This document shows positions 1 through 10,036 of a DNA stretch of 64,000 nt, in pieces. The notes beneath the pieces were generated by a model that was not told where the DNA came from, ran no database searches, and saw only the letters and a list, made by a program, of their open reading frames with translations. Both the position numbers and the translations under genes were made by a program. Source of the DNA: Auanema rhodensis (lineage: Eukaryota; Nematoda; Chromadorea; Rhabditida; Rhabditidae); assembly GCA_964057225.1 (NCBI GenBank), contig OZ059896.1, positions 3,224,001-3,288,000 on the forward strand, written 5' to 3'. How positions within the stretch are numbered: position 1 is the first letter of the stretch; each line of letters starts with the position of its first letter.

Positions 1-506
1 TACAAAGAAGAATGAAAAAATTATCAAGAGATGCATAACGTATAATAGAGTATCAGTAAACATTTAAAATATGAACAGGTTTCAAAAAAAGTAATATCAT
101 TTCATGGGGAAGTATTAAAAGCAAAGAAGAAGTATCAAGAAGGATTTTCAATAAGAAAACATGAAGAAATTTCAACAAATACAAAGAAGAATGAGAAAAT
201 TATCAAGAGATGTATAACATATTATAGAGTATCAGTAAACATTTAAAATATGAACAGGTTTCAAAAAAGGTAATATCATTTCATGGGGAAGTATTAAAAG
301 CAAAGAAGAAGTAACAAGAAGGATTTTCAATAAGAAAACATGAAGAAATTTCAACAAATACAAATAAGAATGAGAAAATTATCAAGAGATATATAACGTA
401 CTATAGAGTATCAGTAAACATTTTAAATATGAACAGGTTTCAAAAAAAGTTATAACAAGTCATGGTAAAATCAAGTTTTAAAAGCAAAGAAGAAGTATCA
501 AGAAGG
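1..506 (+). repeat. Satellite A, block 1 (plus orientation)
   Basis: Tandem satellite of about 179 bp per unit, cut by the left window edge. I call an orientation plus when the purine-rich strand with AAGAAGTATCAAGAAGG is on top. About three units are present and differ by scattered point changes. The block ends abruptly at 506, inside a unit, where the sequence turns into the reverse complement of the same unit. Very AT-rich, with almost no CpG. No similarity to a transposon is recognised. The unit often holds a 60-residue open frame, but length changes and stops between neighbouring units argue against a gene. Confidence 0.93.
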
Positions 507-3163
507 TTCTTTCATTCTTATTTGTATTTGTTGAAATTTCTTCATGTTTTCTTATTGAAAATCCTTCTTGATACTTCTTCTTTGCTTTTAATACTTCCCC
601 ATGAAATGATATTACTTTTTTTGAAACCTGTTCATATTTTAAATGTTTACTGATACTCTATAATACGTTATGCATCTCTTGATAATTTTTTCATTCTTCT
701 TTGTATTTGTTAAAATTTCTTCATGTTTTCTTATTGAAAATCCTTCTTGATACTTCTTCTTTGCTTTTAATACTTCCCCATGAAATGATATTACTTTTTT
801 TGAAACCTGTTCATATTTTAAATGTTTACTGATACTCTATAATACGTTATGCATCTCTTGATAATTTTTTCATTCTTCTTTGTATTTGTTAAAATTTCTT
901 CATGTTTTCTTATTGAAAATCCTTCTTGATACTTCTTCTTTGCTTTTAATACTTCCCCATGAAATGATATTACTTTTTTCGAAATCTGTTCATATTTTAA
1001 ATGTTTACTGATACTCTATAATACGTTATGCATCTCTTGATAATTTTTTCATTCTTCTTTGTATTTGTTAAAATTTCTTCATGTTTTCTTACTGAAAATC
1101 CTTCTTGATACTTCTTCTCTGCTTTTAATACTTCCCCATGAATTGATATTACTTTTTTCGAAATCTGTTCATATTCCAAATGTTTACTGATACTCTATAA
1201 TATGTTATGCATCTTTCGATAATTTTCTCATTCTTTTTTGTATTTGTTGAAATTTCTTCATGTTATCTTACTGAAAATGCTTCTTGATACTTTTTTTTGT
1301 TTTTAATACTTCCCCATGAAATGATATTACTTTTTTTGAAATCTGTTCATATTTTAAATGTTTACTGATACTCTATAATACGTTATGCATCTCTTGATAA
1401 TTTTTTCATTCTTCTTTGTATTTGTTAAAATTTCTTCATGTTTTCTTATTGAAAATCCTTCTTGATACTTCTTCTTTGCTTTTAATACTTCCCCATGAAA
1501 TGATATTACTTTTTTTGAAACCTGTTCATATTTTAAATGTTTACTGATACTCTATAATACGTTATGCATCTCTTGATAATTTTTTCATTCTTCTTTGTAT
1601 TTGTTAAAATTTCTTCATGTTTTCTTATTGAAAATCCTTCTTGATACTTCTTCTTTGCTTTTAATACTTCCCCATGAAATGATATTACTTTTTTTGAAAT
1701 CTGTTCATATTTTAAATGTTTACTGATACTCTATAATACGTTATGCATCTCTTGATAATTTTTTCATTCTTCTTTGTATTTGTTAAAATTTCTTCATGTT
1801 TTCTTACTGAAAATCCTTCTTGATACTTCTTCTCTGCTTTTAATACTTCCCCATGAATTGATATTACTTTTTTTGAAACCTGTTCATATTCCAAATGTTT
1901 ACTGATACTCTATAATATGTTATGCATCTTTCGATAATTTTCTCATTCTTTTTTGTATTTGTTGAAATTTCTTCATGTTATCTTACTGAAAATGCTTCTT
2001 GATACTTTTTTTTGTTTTTAATACCTCCCCATGAAATGATATTACTTTTTTTGAAATCTGTTCATATTTTAAATGTTTACTGATACTCTATAATACGTTA
2101 TGCATCTCTTGATAATTTTTTCATTCTTCTTTGTATTTGTTAAAATTTCTTCATGTTTTCTTACTGAAAATCCTTCTTGATACTTCTTCTCTGCTTTTAA
2201 TACTTACCCATGAATTGATATTACTTTTTTTGAAACCTGTTCATATTTTAAATGTTTACTGATACTCTATAATATGTTATACATCTCTTGATAATTTTCT
2301 CATTCTTATTTGTATTTGTTAAAATTTCTTCATGTTTTCTTAATGAAAATCCTTCTTGATACTTCTTCTTTGCTTTTAAAACTTGATTTCCCCATGAGTT
2401 GATATTACTTTTTTTGAAACCTGTTCATATTTTAAATGTTTACTGATACTCTATAATATGTTATACATCTCTTGATAATTTTCTCATTCTTATTTGTATT
2501 TGTTAAAATTTCTTCATGTTTTCTTACTGAAAATGCTTCTTGATACTTTTTTTTTGTTTTTAATACTTGATTTTACCATGACTTGTTATAACTTTCTTTC
2601 GTATCCTGTTCATGGAATAAATAATAGTTTACTCTAGTATACTTTGTACATCTCCTGATAATTTTCTCATTCTTAATTGTATTCTTTAAAATTTCTTCAT
2701 GTTTTCTTACTGAAAATGCTTCTTGATACTTTTTCTTTGTTTTTAATACTTGATTTTTCAATGACTTGATATAACTTTCTTTCGTATCCTGTTCATGGAT
2801 AAAATAATAGTTTACTCTTGTATACTTTGTACATCTCTTGATAATTTTCTCATTCTTCTTTGTATTTGTTAAAATTTCTTCATGTTTTCTTACTGAAAAT
2901 GCTTCAAGTATTAAAAACAAAAAAAAGTATCAAGAAGCATCTTCAGTAGGAAAACATAAAAAAATTTTAACAAATACCAAGAAGAATGAGAAAATTATCA
3001 AGAGATATATAACGTACTATAGAGTATCAGTAAACATTTTAAATATAAACAGGTTTCAAAAAAAGTTATAACAAATCATGATAAAATCAAGTATTAAAAG
3101 CAAAGAAGAAGTATCAAGAAGTATTTTCAGTAAGAAAACATGAAGAATTTTTAAAGAATACAA
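426..3163. repeat. Long direct duplication, copy 1 (period 4,061 bp)
   Basis: This stretch recurs at 4487-7224 with no length difference. It spans two inversion junctions (506/507 and 2905/2906), so the junctions themselves were copied. Upstream of 426 and downstream of 3163 the two places still align as satellite, but with many more differences, which fixes the ends. The near identity over 2.7 kb of otherwise variable satellite implies a very recent event, or an assembly that repeated one locus. Confidence 0.9.
507..2905 (-). repeat. Satellite A, block 2 (minus orientation)
   Basis: About thirteen units of the 179-bp satellite on the minus strand. Spacing between equivalent CATG sites in neighbouring units is 179 bp for most of the block. 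Towards 2390-2905 the units become longer (about 183-185 bp) and use a second variant carrying TTCGTATCCTGTTCATGGA in place of the usual sequence. The inverted junctions at 506/507 and 2905/2906 both fall inside a unit, so the block was made by breakage and inversion rather than by insertion of whole monomers. Confidence 0.93.
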
Positions 3164-4510
3164 TTAAGAATGAGAAAATTATCAGGAGATGTACAAAGTA
3201 TACTAGAGTAAACTATTATTTATTCCATGAACAGGATACGAAAGAAAGTTATAACAAGTCATGGTAAAATCAAGTATTAAAAACAAAAAAAAAGTATCAA
3301 GAAGCATTTTCAGTAAGAAAACATGAAGAAATTTTAACAAATACAAATAAGAATGAGAAAATTATCAAGAGATGTATAACATATTATAGAGTATCAGTAA
3401 ACATTTAAAATATGAACAGGTTTCAAAAAAAGTAATATCAACTCATGGGGAAATCAAGTTTTAAAAGCAAAGAAGAAGTATCAAGAAGGATTTTCATTAA
3501 GAAAACATGAAGAAATTTTAACAAATACAAATAAGAATGAGAAAATTATCAAGAGATGTATAACATATTATAGAGTATCAGTAAACATTTAAAATATGAA
3601 CAGGTTTCAAAAAAAGTAATATCAATTCATGGGTAAGTATTAAAAGCAGAGAAGAAGTATCAAGAAGGATTTTCAGTAAGAAAACATGAAGAAATTTTAA
3701 CAAATACAAAGAAGAATGAAAAAATTATCAAGAGATGCATAACGTATTATAGAGTATCAGTAAACATTTAAAATATGAACAGATTTCAAAAAAAGTAATA
3801 TCATTTCATGGGGAGGTATTAAAAACAAAAAAAAGTATCAAGAAGCATTTTCAGTAAGATAACATGAAGAAATTTCAACAAATACAAAAAAGAATGAGAA
3901 AATTATCGAAAGATGCATAACATATTATAGAGTATCAGTAAACATTTGGAATATGAACAGGTTTCAAAAAAAGTAATATCAATTCATGGGGAAGTATTAA
4001 AAGCAGAGAAGAAGTATCAAGAAGGATTTTCAGTAAGAAAACATGAAGAAATTTTAACAAATACAAAGAAGAATGAAAAAATTATCAAGAGATGCATAAC
4101 GTATTATAGAGTATCAGTAAACATTTAAAATATGAACAGATTTCAAAAAAAGTAATATCATTTCATGGGGAAGTATTAAAAGCAAAGAAGAAGTATCAAG
4201 AAGGATTTTCAATAAGAAAACATGAAGAAATTTTAACAAATACAAAGAAGAATGAAAAAATTATCAAGAGATGCATAACGTATTATAGAGTATCAGTAAA
4301 CATTTAAAATATGAACAGGTTTCAAAAAAAGTAATATCATTTCATGGGGAAGTATTAAAAGCAAAGAAGAAGTATCAAGAAGGATTTTCAATAAGAAAAC
4401 ATGAAGAAATTTTAACAAATACAAAGAAGAATGAAAAAATTATCAAGAGATGCATAACGTATTATAGAGTATCAGTAAACATTTAAAATATGAACAGGTT
4501 TCAAAAAAAG
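1330..4510. repeat. Large palindrome centred near 2920
   Basis: Left arm 1330-2700 and right arm 3140-4510 are reverse complements with constant coordinate sum 5840. Between them lie less perfect inner arms, with a final 28-bp spacer at 2906-2933. The outer arms part where the right side reads GTTATAACAAGTC and the left side keeps the usual GTAATATCA motif. Such a structure can form a cruciform, or a fold-back during replication, and is hard to sequence and assemble. Confidence 0.87.
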
Positions 4511-4567
4511 TTATAACAAGTCATGGTAAAATCAAGTTTTAAAAGCAAAGAAGAAGTATCAAGAAGG
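2906..4567 (+). repeat. Satellite A, block 3 (plus orientation)
   Basis: About nine units back in plus orientation. From about 3140 to 4510 this block is the near-exact reverse complement of 1330-2700: paired positions always add up to 5840 at every site checked (2577/3263, 2030/3810, 2393/3447, 1712/4128), so there is no net length change over 1.37 kb. It is therefore an inverted duplicate of part of block 2, not an independent expansion. Confidence 0.93.
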
Positions 4568-5416
4568 TTCTTTCATTCTTATTTGTATTTGTTGAAATTT
4601 CTTCATGTTTTCTTATTGAAAATCCTTCTTGATACTTCTTCTTTGCTTTTAATACTTCCCCATGAAATGATATTACTTTTTTTGAAACCTGTTCATATTT
4701 TAAATGTTTACTGATACTCTATAATACGTTATGCATCTCTTGATAATTTTTTCATTCTTCTTTGTATTTGTTAAAATTTCTTCATGTTTTCTTATTGAAA
4801 ATCCTTCTTGATACTTCTTCTTTGCTTTTAATACTTCCCCATGAAATGATATTACTTTTTTTGAAACCTGTTCATATTTTAAATGTTTACTGATACTCTA
4901 TAATACGTTATGCATCTCTTGATAATTTTTTCATTCTTCTTTGTATTTGTTAAAATTTCTTCATGTTTTCTTATTGAAAATCCTTCTTGATACTTCTTCT
5001 TTGCTTTTAATACTTCCCCATGAAATGATATTACTTTTTTCGAAATCTGTTCATATTTTAAATGTTTACTGATACTCTATAATACGTTATGCATCTCTTG
5101 ATAATTTTTTCATTCTTCTTTGTATTTGTTAAAATTTCTTCATGTTTTCTTACTGAAAATCCTTCTTGATACTTCTTCTCTGCTTTTAATACTTCCCCAT
5201 GAATTGATATTACTTTTTTTGAAACCTGTTCATATTCCAAATGTTTACTGATACTCTATAATATGTTATGCATCTTTCGATAATTTTCTCATTCTTTTTT
5301 GTATTTGTTGAAATTTCTTCATGTTATCTTACTGAAAATGCTTCTTGATACTTTTTTTTGTTTTTAATACTTCCCCATGAAATGATATTACTTTTTTTGA
5401 AATCTGTTCATATTTT
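3770..5416. repeat. Palindrome centred near 4593
   Basis: Blocks 3 and 4 pair with a coordinate sum of 9186 (for example 3946-4128 with 5058-5240) and, closer in, 9191 because of a 5-bp length difference near 4530. The unpaired centre is 4568-4623, 56 bp. A matching structure exists 4,061 bp upstream around 532, with centre 507-562 and its left arm cut by the window edge. Confidence 0.82.
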
Positions 5417-7224
5417 AAATGTTTACTGATACTCTATAATACGTTATGCATCTCTTGATAATTTTTTCATTCTTCTTTGTATTTGTTAAAATTTCTTCAT
5501 GTTTTCTTATTGAAAATCCTTCTTGATACTTCTTCTTTGCTTTTAATACTTCCCCATGAAATGATATTACTTTTTTTGAAACCTGTTCATATTTTAAATG
5601 TTTACTGATACTCTATAATACGTTATGCATCTCTTGATAATTTTTTCATTCTTCTTTGTATTTGTTAAAATTTCTTCATGTTTTCTTATTGAAAATCCTT
5701 CTTGATACTTCTTCTTTGCTTTTAATACTTCCCCATGAAATGATATTACTTTTTTTGAAATCTGTTCATATTTTAAATGTTTACTGATACTCTATAATAC
5801 GTTATGCATCTCTTGATAATTTTTTCATTCTTCTTTGTATTTGTTAAAATTTCTTCATGTTTTCTTACTGAAAATCCTTCTTGATACTTCTTCTCTGCTT
5901 TTAATACTTCCCCATGAATTGATATTACTTTTTTTGAAACCTGTTCATATTCCAAATGTTTACTGATACTCTATAATATGTTATGCATCTTTCGATAATT
6001 TTCTCATTCTTTTTTGTATTTGTTGAAATTTCTTCATGTTATCTTACTGAAAATGCTTCTTGATACTTTTTTTTGTTTTTAATACCTCCCCATGAAATGA
6101 TATTACTTTTTTTGAAATCTGTTCATATTTTAAATGTTTACTGATACTCTATAATACGTTATGCATCTCTTGATAATTTTTTCATTCTTCTTTGTATTTG
6201 TTAAAATTTCTTCATGTTTTCTTACTGAAAATCCTTCTTGATACTTCTTCTCTGCTTTTAATACTTACCCATGAATTGATATTACTTTTTTTGAAACCTG
6301 TTCATATTTTAAATGTTTACTGATACTCTATAATATGTTATACATCTCTTGATAATTTTCTCATTCTTATTTGTATTTGTTAAAATTTCTTCATGTTTTC
6401 TTAATGAAAATCCTTCTTGATACTTCTTCTTTGCTTTTAAAACTTGATTTCCCCATGAGTTGATATTACTTTTTTTGAAACCTGTTCATATTTTAAATGT
6501 TTACTGATACTCTATAATATGTTATACATCTCTTGATAATTTTCTCATTCTTATTTGTATTTGTTAAAATTTCTTCATGTTTTCTTACTGAAAATGCTTC
6601 TTGATACTTTTTTTTTGTTTTTAATACTTGATTTTACCATGACTTGTTATAACTTTCTTTCGTATCCTGTTCATGGAATAAATAATAGTTTACTCTAGTA
6701 TACTTTGTACATCTCCTGATAATTTTCTCATTCTTAATTGTATTCTTTAAAATTTCTTCATGTTTTCTTACTGAAAATGCTTCTTGATACTTTTTCTTTG
6801 TTTTTAATACTTGATTTTTCAATGACTTGATATAACTTTCTTTCGTATCCTGTTCATGGATAAAATAATAGTTTACTCTTGTATACTTTGTACATCTCTT
6901 GATAATTTTCTCATTCTTCTTTGTATTTGTTAAAATTTCTTCATGTTTTCTTACTGAAAATGCTTCAAGTATTAAAAACAAAAAAAAGTATCAAGAAGCA
7001 TCTTCAGTAGGAAAACATAAAAAAATTTTAACAAATACCAAGAAGAATGAGAAAATTATCAAGAGATATATAACGTACTATAGAGTATCAGTAAACATTT
7101 TAAATATAAACAGGTTTCAAAAAAAGTTATAACAAATCATGATAAAATCAAGTATTAAAAGCAAAGAAGAAGTATCAAGAAGTATTTTCAGTAAGAAAAC
7201 ATGAAGAATTTTTAAAGAATACAA
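4487..7224. repeat. Long direct duplication, copy 2 (period 4,061 bp)
   Basis: Second copy of 426-3163. The right end at 7224/7225 is clean: after a shared ACAA the copies part (AGTAGAATG here, TTAAGAATG at 3164). The copy includes the inversion junctions at 4567/4568 and 6966/6967. Confidence 0.9.
4568..6966 (-). repeat. Satellite A, block 4 (minus orientation)
   Basis: Minus-oriented satellite A that repeats block 2 (507-2905) at a constant offset of 4,061 bp. Variant units appear in the same order, including the 183-185-bp variants at the right end and the one unit with TACCTCCCC. I found only two base differences, near 1160/5221 and 1166/5227. The block is therefore a recent copy of block 2. 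Confidence 0.93.
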
Positions 7225-7628
7225 AGTAGAATGAGAAAATTTTCAGGAGATGTACAGAGTATACTAGAGTAAACTATTATTTATTCCATGAGCAGGATAC
7301 GAAAGAAAGTTATATCATGTCATGGTAAAATCAAGTATTAAAAACAAAGAAAAAGTGTTAAGAAGCATTTTGTTTTGGAAAATTTCTACAAATACAAATA
7401 AGAACAAACAATTATCAAGAGATGTACAAATTATACTACAGTATATAATTATTCATTCCATGAACAGGATACAAAAGAAAGTTATATCAAGTCATTGTAA
7501 AATCAAATAATAAAAGCAAATAAGAAATATCAAGAAGCACTTTCAATAAGAAAATGTGAAGAATTTTCAAGAAATATAAATAAGATCAAACAATTATCAG
7601 GAGATGTATAGAGTATACTAGAGTAAAT
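6967..7628 (+). repeat. Satellite A, block 5 (plus orientation, decaying edge)
   Basis: Plus-oriented satellite A. The part up to 7224 repeats 2906-3163 exactly in phase (offset 4,061). After that the units drift quickly: the reading around 7340-7420 is shortened, and the last unit at 7510-7628 is strongly diverged. The array stops at about 7628 inside the AGAGTAAA motif, where non-satellite sequence begins. The decay towards the array edge is what unequal exchange predicts, because edge units are homogenised least. Confidence 0.88.
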
Positions 7629-7699
7629 AAACCACGCCCACATTCCTAACGTCAATGAAAGCCGAACTGTACAAATGCTAATATATTAACTAGTTAGCT

Positions 7700-7790
7700 A
7701 AATCTCTCAATATATACATTATATTTATATATATAAGTATAAATATGAAAAAAAAAAGAGAAAAAATAAAAATTTAAAAAAATACAACAC
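7700..7790. repeat. AT-rich low-complexity tract
   Basis: Alternating TA and A-rich sequence with no coding potential. The second copy at about 9540-9625 differs in the lengths and composition of its A runs, as expected for slippage-prone DNA. Confidence 0.7.
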
Positions 7791-7889
7791 TAAGAATATT
7801 CAAATTTTCAAAATAGCATAAGCAAGCAATGAAAATCTAAACAATCATATCATTTTAAAAAAAAGAAAGAGCGGTTGTAGTCAGCATCA

Positions 7890-7913
7890 TTACTTCAACT
7901 TCTAATCAACAAC
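7890..7913 (+). other. 24-bp histone 3'-UTR-like motif, copy 1
   Basis: The motif TTACTTCAACTTCTAATCAA plus CAAC occurs here and at 9727-9750 on the plus strand. It occurs on the minus strand at 10295-10318, where it lies directly before the histone stem-loop. In this copy the following bases are AAGCACATAGC and there is no stem-loop, so it is a broken 3' UTR. Confidence 0.6.
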
Positions 7914-7956
7914 AAGCACATAGCACAGATAAGTCAATCACTATTTTATTATTCAA

Positions 7957-8001
7957 TCATATAAGTTCAAGACCTTTTCCTCCTTTACCACGTTCAGACA
8001 T
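7957..8001 (-). pseudogene. Histone H4 5' fragment, copy 1 (truncated)
   Basis: Reading leftwards from ATG at 8001, the frame gives MSERGKGGKGLELI and then a TGA stop. The animal H4 N-terminus is known to start MSGRGKGGKGLGKGG, so the first 12 residues match except for Gly to Glu at positions 2 and 12 (numbered with Met as 0: residues 2 and 11). Both changes are explained by a single G-to-A step in a GGA codon. After the twelfth codon the similarity ends and the frame stops two codons later, so only the start of the roughly 103-residue protein survives. The fragment lies downstream of a CCAAT motif and a damaged TATA motif at normal histone-gene spacing. It cannot make a histone. Alternative: chance similarity, unlikely given ten consecutive exact residues and the promoter context. 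Confidence 0.85.
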
Positions 8002-8043
8002 GCTGATCAAGCTGTGTGTTGAATAGTAACCCTAGCATCTCCG

Positions 8044-8108
8044 TTCTATACTAGTGCTGTAGAGGTCACCGCGCAAAAACCCATTGTAATCGCCACCAAG
8101 CATATTGG
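8044..8108 (-). promoter_or_regulatory. Remnant H4 promoter, copy 1
   Basis: On the minus strand a CCAAT motif (8104-8108) precedes a degraded TATA motif reading TATAGAA (8044-8050), which sits about 43-50 bases before the H4 ATG. The equivalent motif in copy 2 is an intact TATATAA, so copy 1 has lost it by a single base change. A CTATTCAAC sequence just before the ATG resembles the CATTC-type cap region of histone genes (inference). Confidence 0.6.
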
Positions 8109-8200
8109 CGCTTAATTTTGCCGCTCAATTCTAGAAATGTATATTTAAATTTTATATAAACGATAAGAATAACATAAACAACTGTTTATTTGCGAACAAA

Positions 8201-9230
8201 GTTAAAATTTCTTCATGTTTTCCTACTGAATATGCTTCTTGATACTTTTTTTTGTTTTTAATACTTGATTTTACCATGACTTGTTATAACTTTCTTTCGT
8301 ATCATGTTCATGGAATAAATAATATTTTACTCTAGTATATTTTGTACATCTCTTGATAATTTTCTCATTCTTTTTTGTATTTGTTAAAATTTCTTCCTGT
8401 TTTCTTACTGAAAATGCTTCTTGATACTTTTTTTTTGTTTTTAATACTTGATTTTATCATGACTTGATTTTACTTTTGTTGAAACCTGTTCATATTTTAA
8501 ATGTTTACTGATACTCCAGTATACTTTGTACATCTTTCGATAATTTTGTCATTCTGTTTTGTATTTGTTAAAATTTCTTCCTGTTTTCTTACTGAAAATG
8601 CTTCTTGATACTTTTTTTTTGTTTTTAATACTTGATTTTATCATGACTTGATATTACTTTTGTTGAAACCTGTTCATATTTTAAATGTTTACGGATACTC
8701 TAGTATAATTTGTACATCTTTCGATAATTTTCTCATTCTTCTTTGTATTTGTTAAAATTTCTTCATGTTTTCTTGCTGAAAATCCTTCTTGATACTTCTT
8801 CTTTGCTTTTAAAACTTGATTTTACCATGACTTGTTATAACTTTTTTTGAAACCTGTTCATATTTAAAATGTTTACTGATACTCTATAGTACGTTATATA
8901 TCTCTTGATAATTTTCTCATTCTTCTTTGTATTTGTTAAAATTTCTTCATGTTTTCTTACTGAAAATCCTTCTTGATACTTCTTCTCTGCTTTTAATACT
9001 TTCCCATGAATTGATATTACTTTTTTTGAAACCTGTTCATATTTTAAATGTTTACTGATACTCTATAATACGTTATGCATCTCTTGATAATTTTCTCATT
9101 CTTATTTGTATTTGTTAAAATTTCTTCATGTTTTCTTACTGAAAATGCTTCTTGATACTTTTTTTTTGTTTTTAATACTTAATTTTTCAATGACTTGTTA
9201 TAACTTTCTTTCGTATCCTGTTCATGGATA
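8201..9230 (-). repeat. Satellite A, block between the two histone-bearing segments
   Basis: About six minus-oriented satellite A units, several of variant types rare elsewhere (TTGTTGAAACCTG, ACTCCAGTATACTTTG, TTGCTGAAAATCC). They differ more from one another than the units in 507-2905 do, so this block is older or less homogenised. The left junction is GCGAACAAA to GTTAAAATTTC. The right junction, TTCATGGATA to ACAAATAAG, switches back to plus orientation and is the tandem-duplication breakpoint. Confidence 0.9.
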
Positions 9231-9726
9231 ACAAATAAGAACAAACAATTATCAAGAGATGTACAAATTATACTACAGTATATAATTATTCATTCCATGA
9301 ACAGGATACAAAAGAAAGTTATATCAAGTCATTGTAAAATCAAATAATAAAAGCAAAGAAGAAATATCAAGAAGCACTTTCAATAAGAAAATGTGAAGAA
9401 TTTTCAACAAATATAAATAAGATCAAACAATTATCAGGAGATGTATAGAGTATACTAGAGTAAATAAACCACGCCCACATTCCTAAAGTCAATGGAAGCC
9501 GAACTGTACAAATGCTAATATATTAACTAGTTAGCTAAATCTCTCAATATATACATTATATTTATATATATAAGTATAAATATGAAAAAAATAAGAGAAA
9601 AAATAAAAATTAAAAAAAATACAACACTAAGAATATTCAAATTTTCAAAATAGCATAAGCAAGCAATGAAAATCTAAACAATCATATCATTTTAAAAAAA
9701 AGAAAGAGCGGTTGTAGTCAGTATCA

Positions 9727-9750
9727 TTACTTCAACTTCTAATCAACAAC
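9727..9750 (+). other. 24-bp histone 3'-UTR-like motif, copy 2
   Basis: Exact second copy of the motif at 7890-7913, again without a following stem-loop. It points in the opposite direction to the H4 fragment next to it, so the surrounding histone pieces have been rearranged. Confidence 0.6.
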
Positions 9751-9793
9751 AAGCACATAGCACAGATAAGTCAATCACTATTTTATTATTCAA

Positions 9794-9838
9794 TCATATA
9801 AATTCAAGACCTTTTCCTCCTTTACCACGTTCAGACAT
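9794..9838 (-). pseudogene. Histone H4 5' fragment, copy 2 (truncated)
   Basis: The same truncated H4 start as at 8001, with ATG at 9838 and the frame MSERGKGGKGLEFI followed by TGA. It differs from copy 1 by one residue after the point where H4 similarity ends (Phe for Leu). Both Gly-to-Glu changes are shared, so the decay predates the 1,837-bp duplication. A second residue of Ser rather than Thr agrees with most animals and differs from the MTGRG form known in Drosophila. Not functional. Confidence 0.85.
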
Positions 9839-9880
9839 GCTGATCAAGCTGTGTGTTGAATAGTAACCCTAGCATCTCCG

Positions 9881-9945
9881 TTATATACTAGTGCTGTAGA
9901 GGTCACCGCGCAAAAACCCATTGTAATCGCCACCAAGCATATTGG
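9881..9945 (-). promoter_or_regulatory. H4-type promoter, copy 2 (TATATAA and CCAAT intact)
   Basis: Minus strand: CCAAT at 9941-9945, then TATATAA at 9881-9887, then CTATTCAAC at about 9856-9864, then ATG at 9838. CCAAT lies about 54 bp before TATA, and TATA about 25 bp before the putative cap site, which is conventional Pol II spacing. The arrangement supports a true promoter origin rather than a processed pseudogene. Whether it still works is unknown. If it does, it would drive transcription leftwards into satellite A. Confidence 0.62.
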
Positions 9946-10036
9946 CGCTTAATTTTGCTAGAAATTCTAGAAATGTATATTTAAATTTTATATAAACGAT
10001 AAGAATAACATAAACAACTGTTTATTTGCGAACAAA

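Larger units (their letters stand above)
7394..8200 (+). repeat. Histone-bearing segment, copy 1
   Basis: 807-bp segment repeated at 9231-10036 with about a dozen point differences. Order within it: diverged satellite A remnant (7394-7628), an AC-rich junction with CCACGCCCACATTCC, a low-complexity AT stretch (about 7700-7790), the 24-bp histone 3'-UTR-like motif (7890-7913), and the H4 start with its promoter on the minus strand (7957-8108). It ends at GCGAACAAA, where minus-oriented satellite A begins. Copy 1 has the more damaged promoter. Confidence 0.92.
9231..10036 (+). repeat. Histone-bearing segment, copy 2
   Basis: Second copy of 7394-8200 at an offset of 1,837 bp. It starts with a plus-oriented satellite A remnant (9231-9465), followed by the non-satellite part (9466-10036). 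Its right end (GCGAACAAA at 10036) continues into single-copy sequence instead of satellite A, so that side may preserve the ancestral arrangement. A local difference near 9958 reads GCTAGAAATTC here and GCCGCTCAATTC in copy 1. Confidence 0.92.

Noticed and set aside
3946-4128. 60-residue open frame in satellite A, with ATG, repeated on both strands
   Set aside because: It lies within a 179-bp tandem unit, is open only in some units, and has no start context, domain or neighbouring gene structure. It is best explained as an incidental frame in AT-rich satellite.
7861-7880. Possible purine-rich U7-binding element (AAAGAAAGAGCGG)
   Set aside because: It resembles a histone downstream element, but no stem-loop lies before it on that strand, and it adjoins an A-rich low-complexity tract.
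7629-8200. Possible transposable element, because the segment is present twice beside satellite
   Set aside because: I find no terminal inverted repeats, target-site duplication, transposase or polyA tail. The copies share satellite A flank on one side, which fits tandem duplication.
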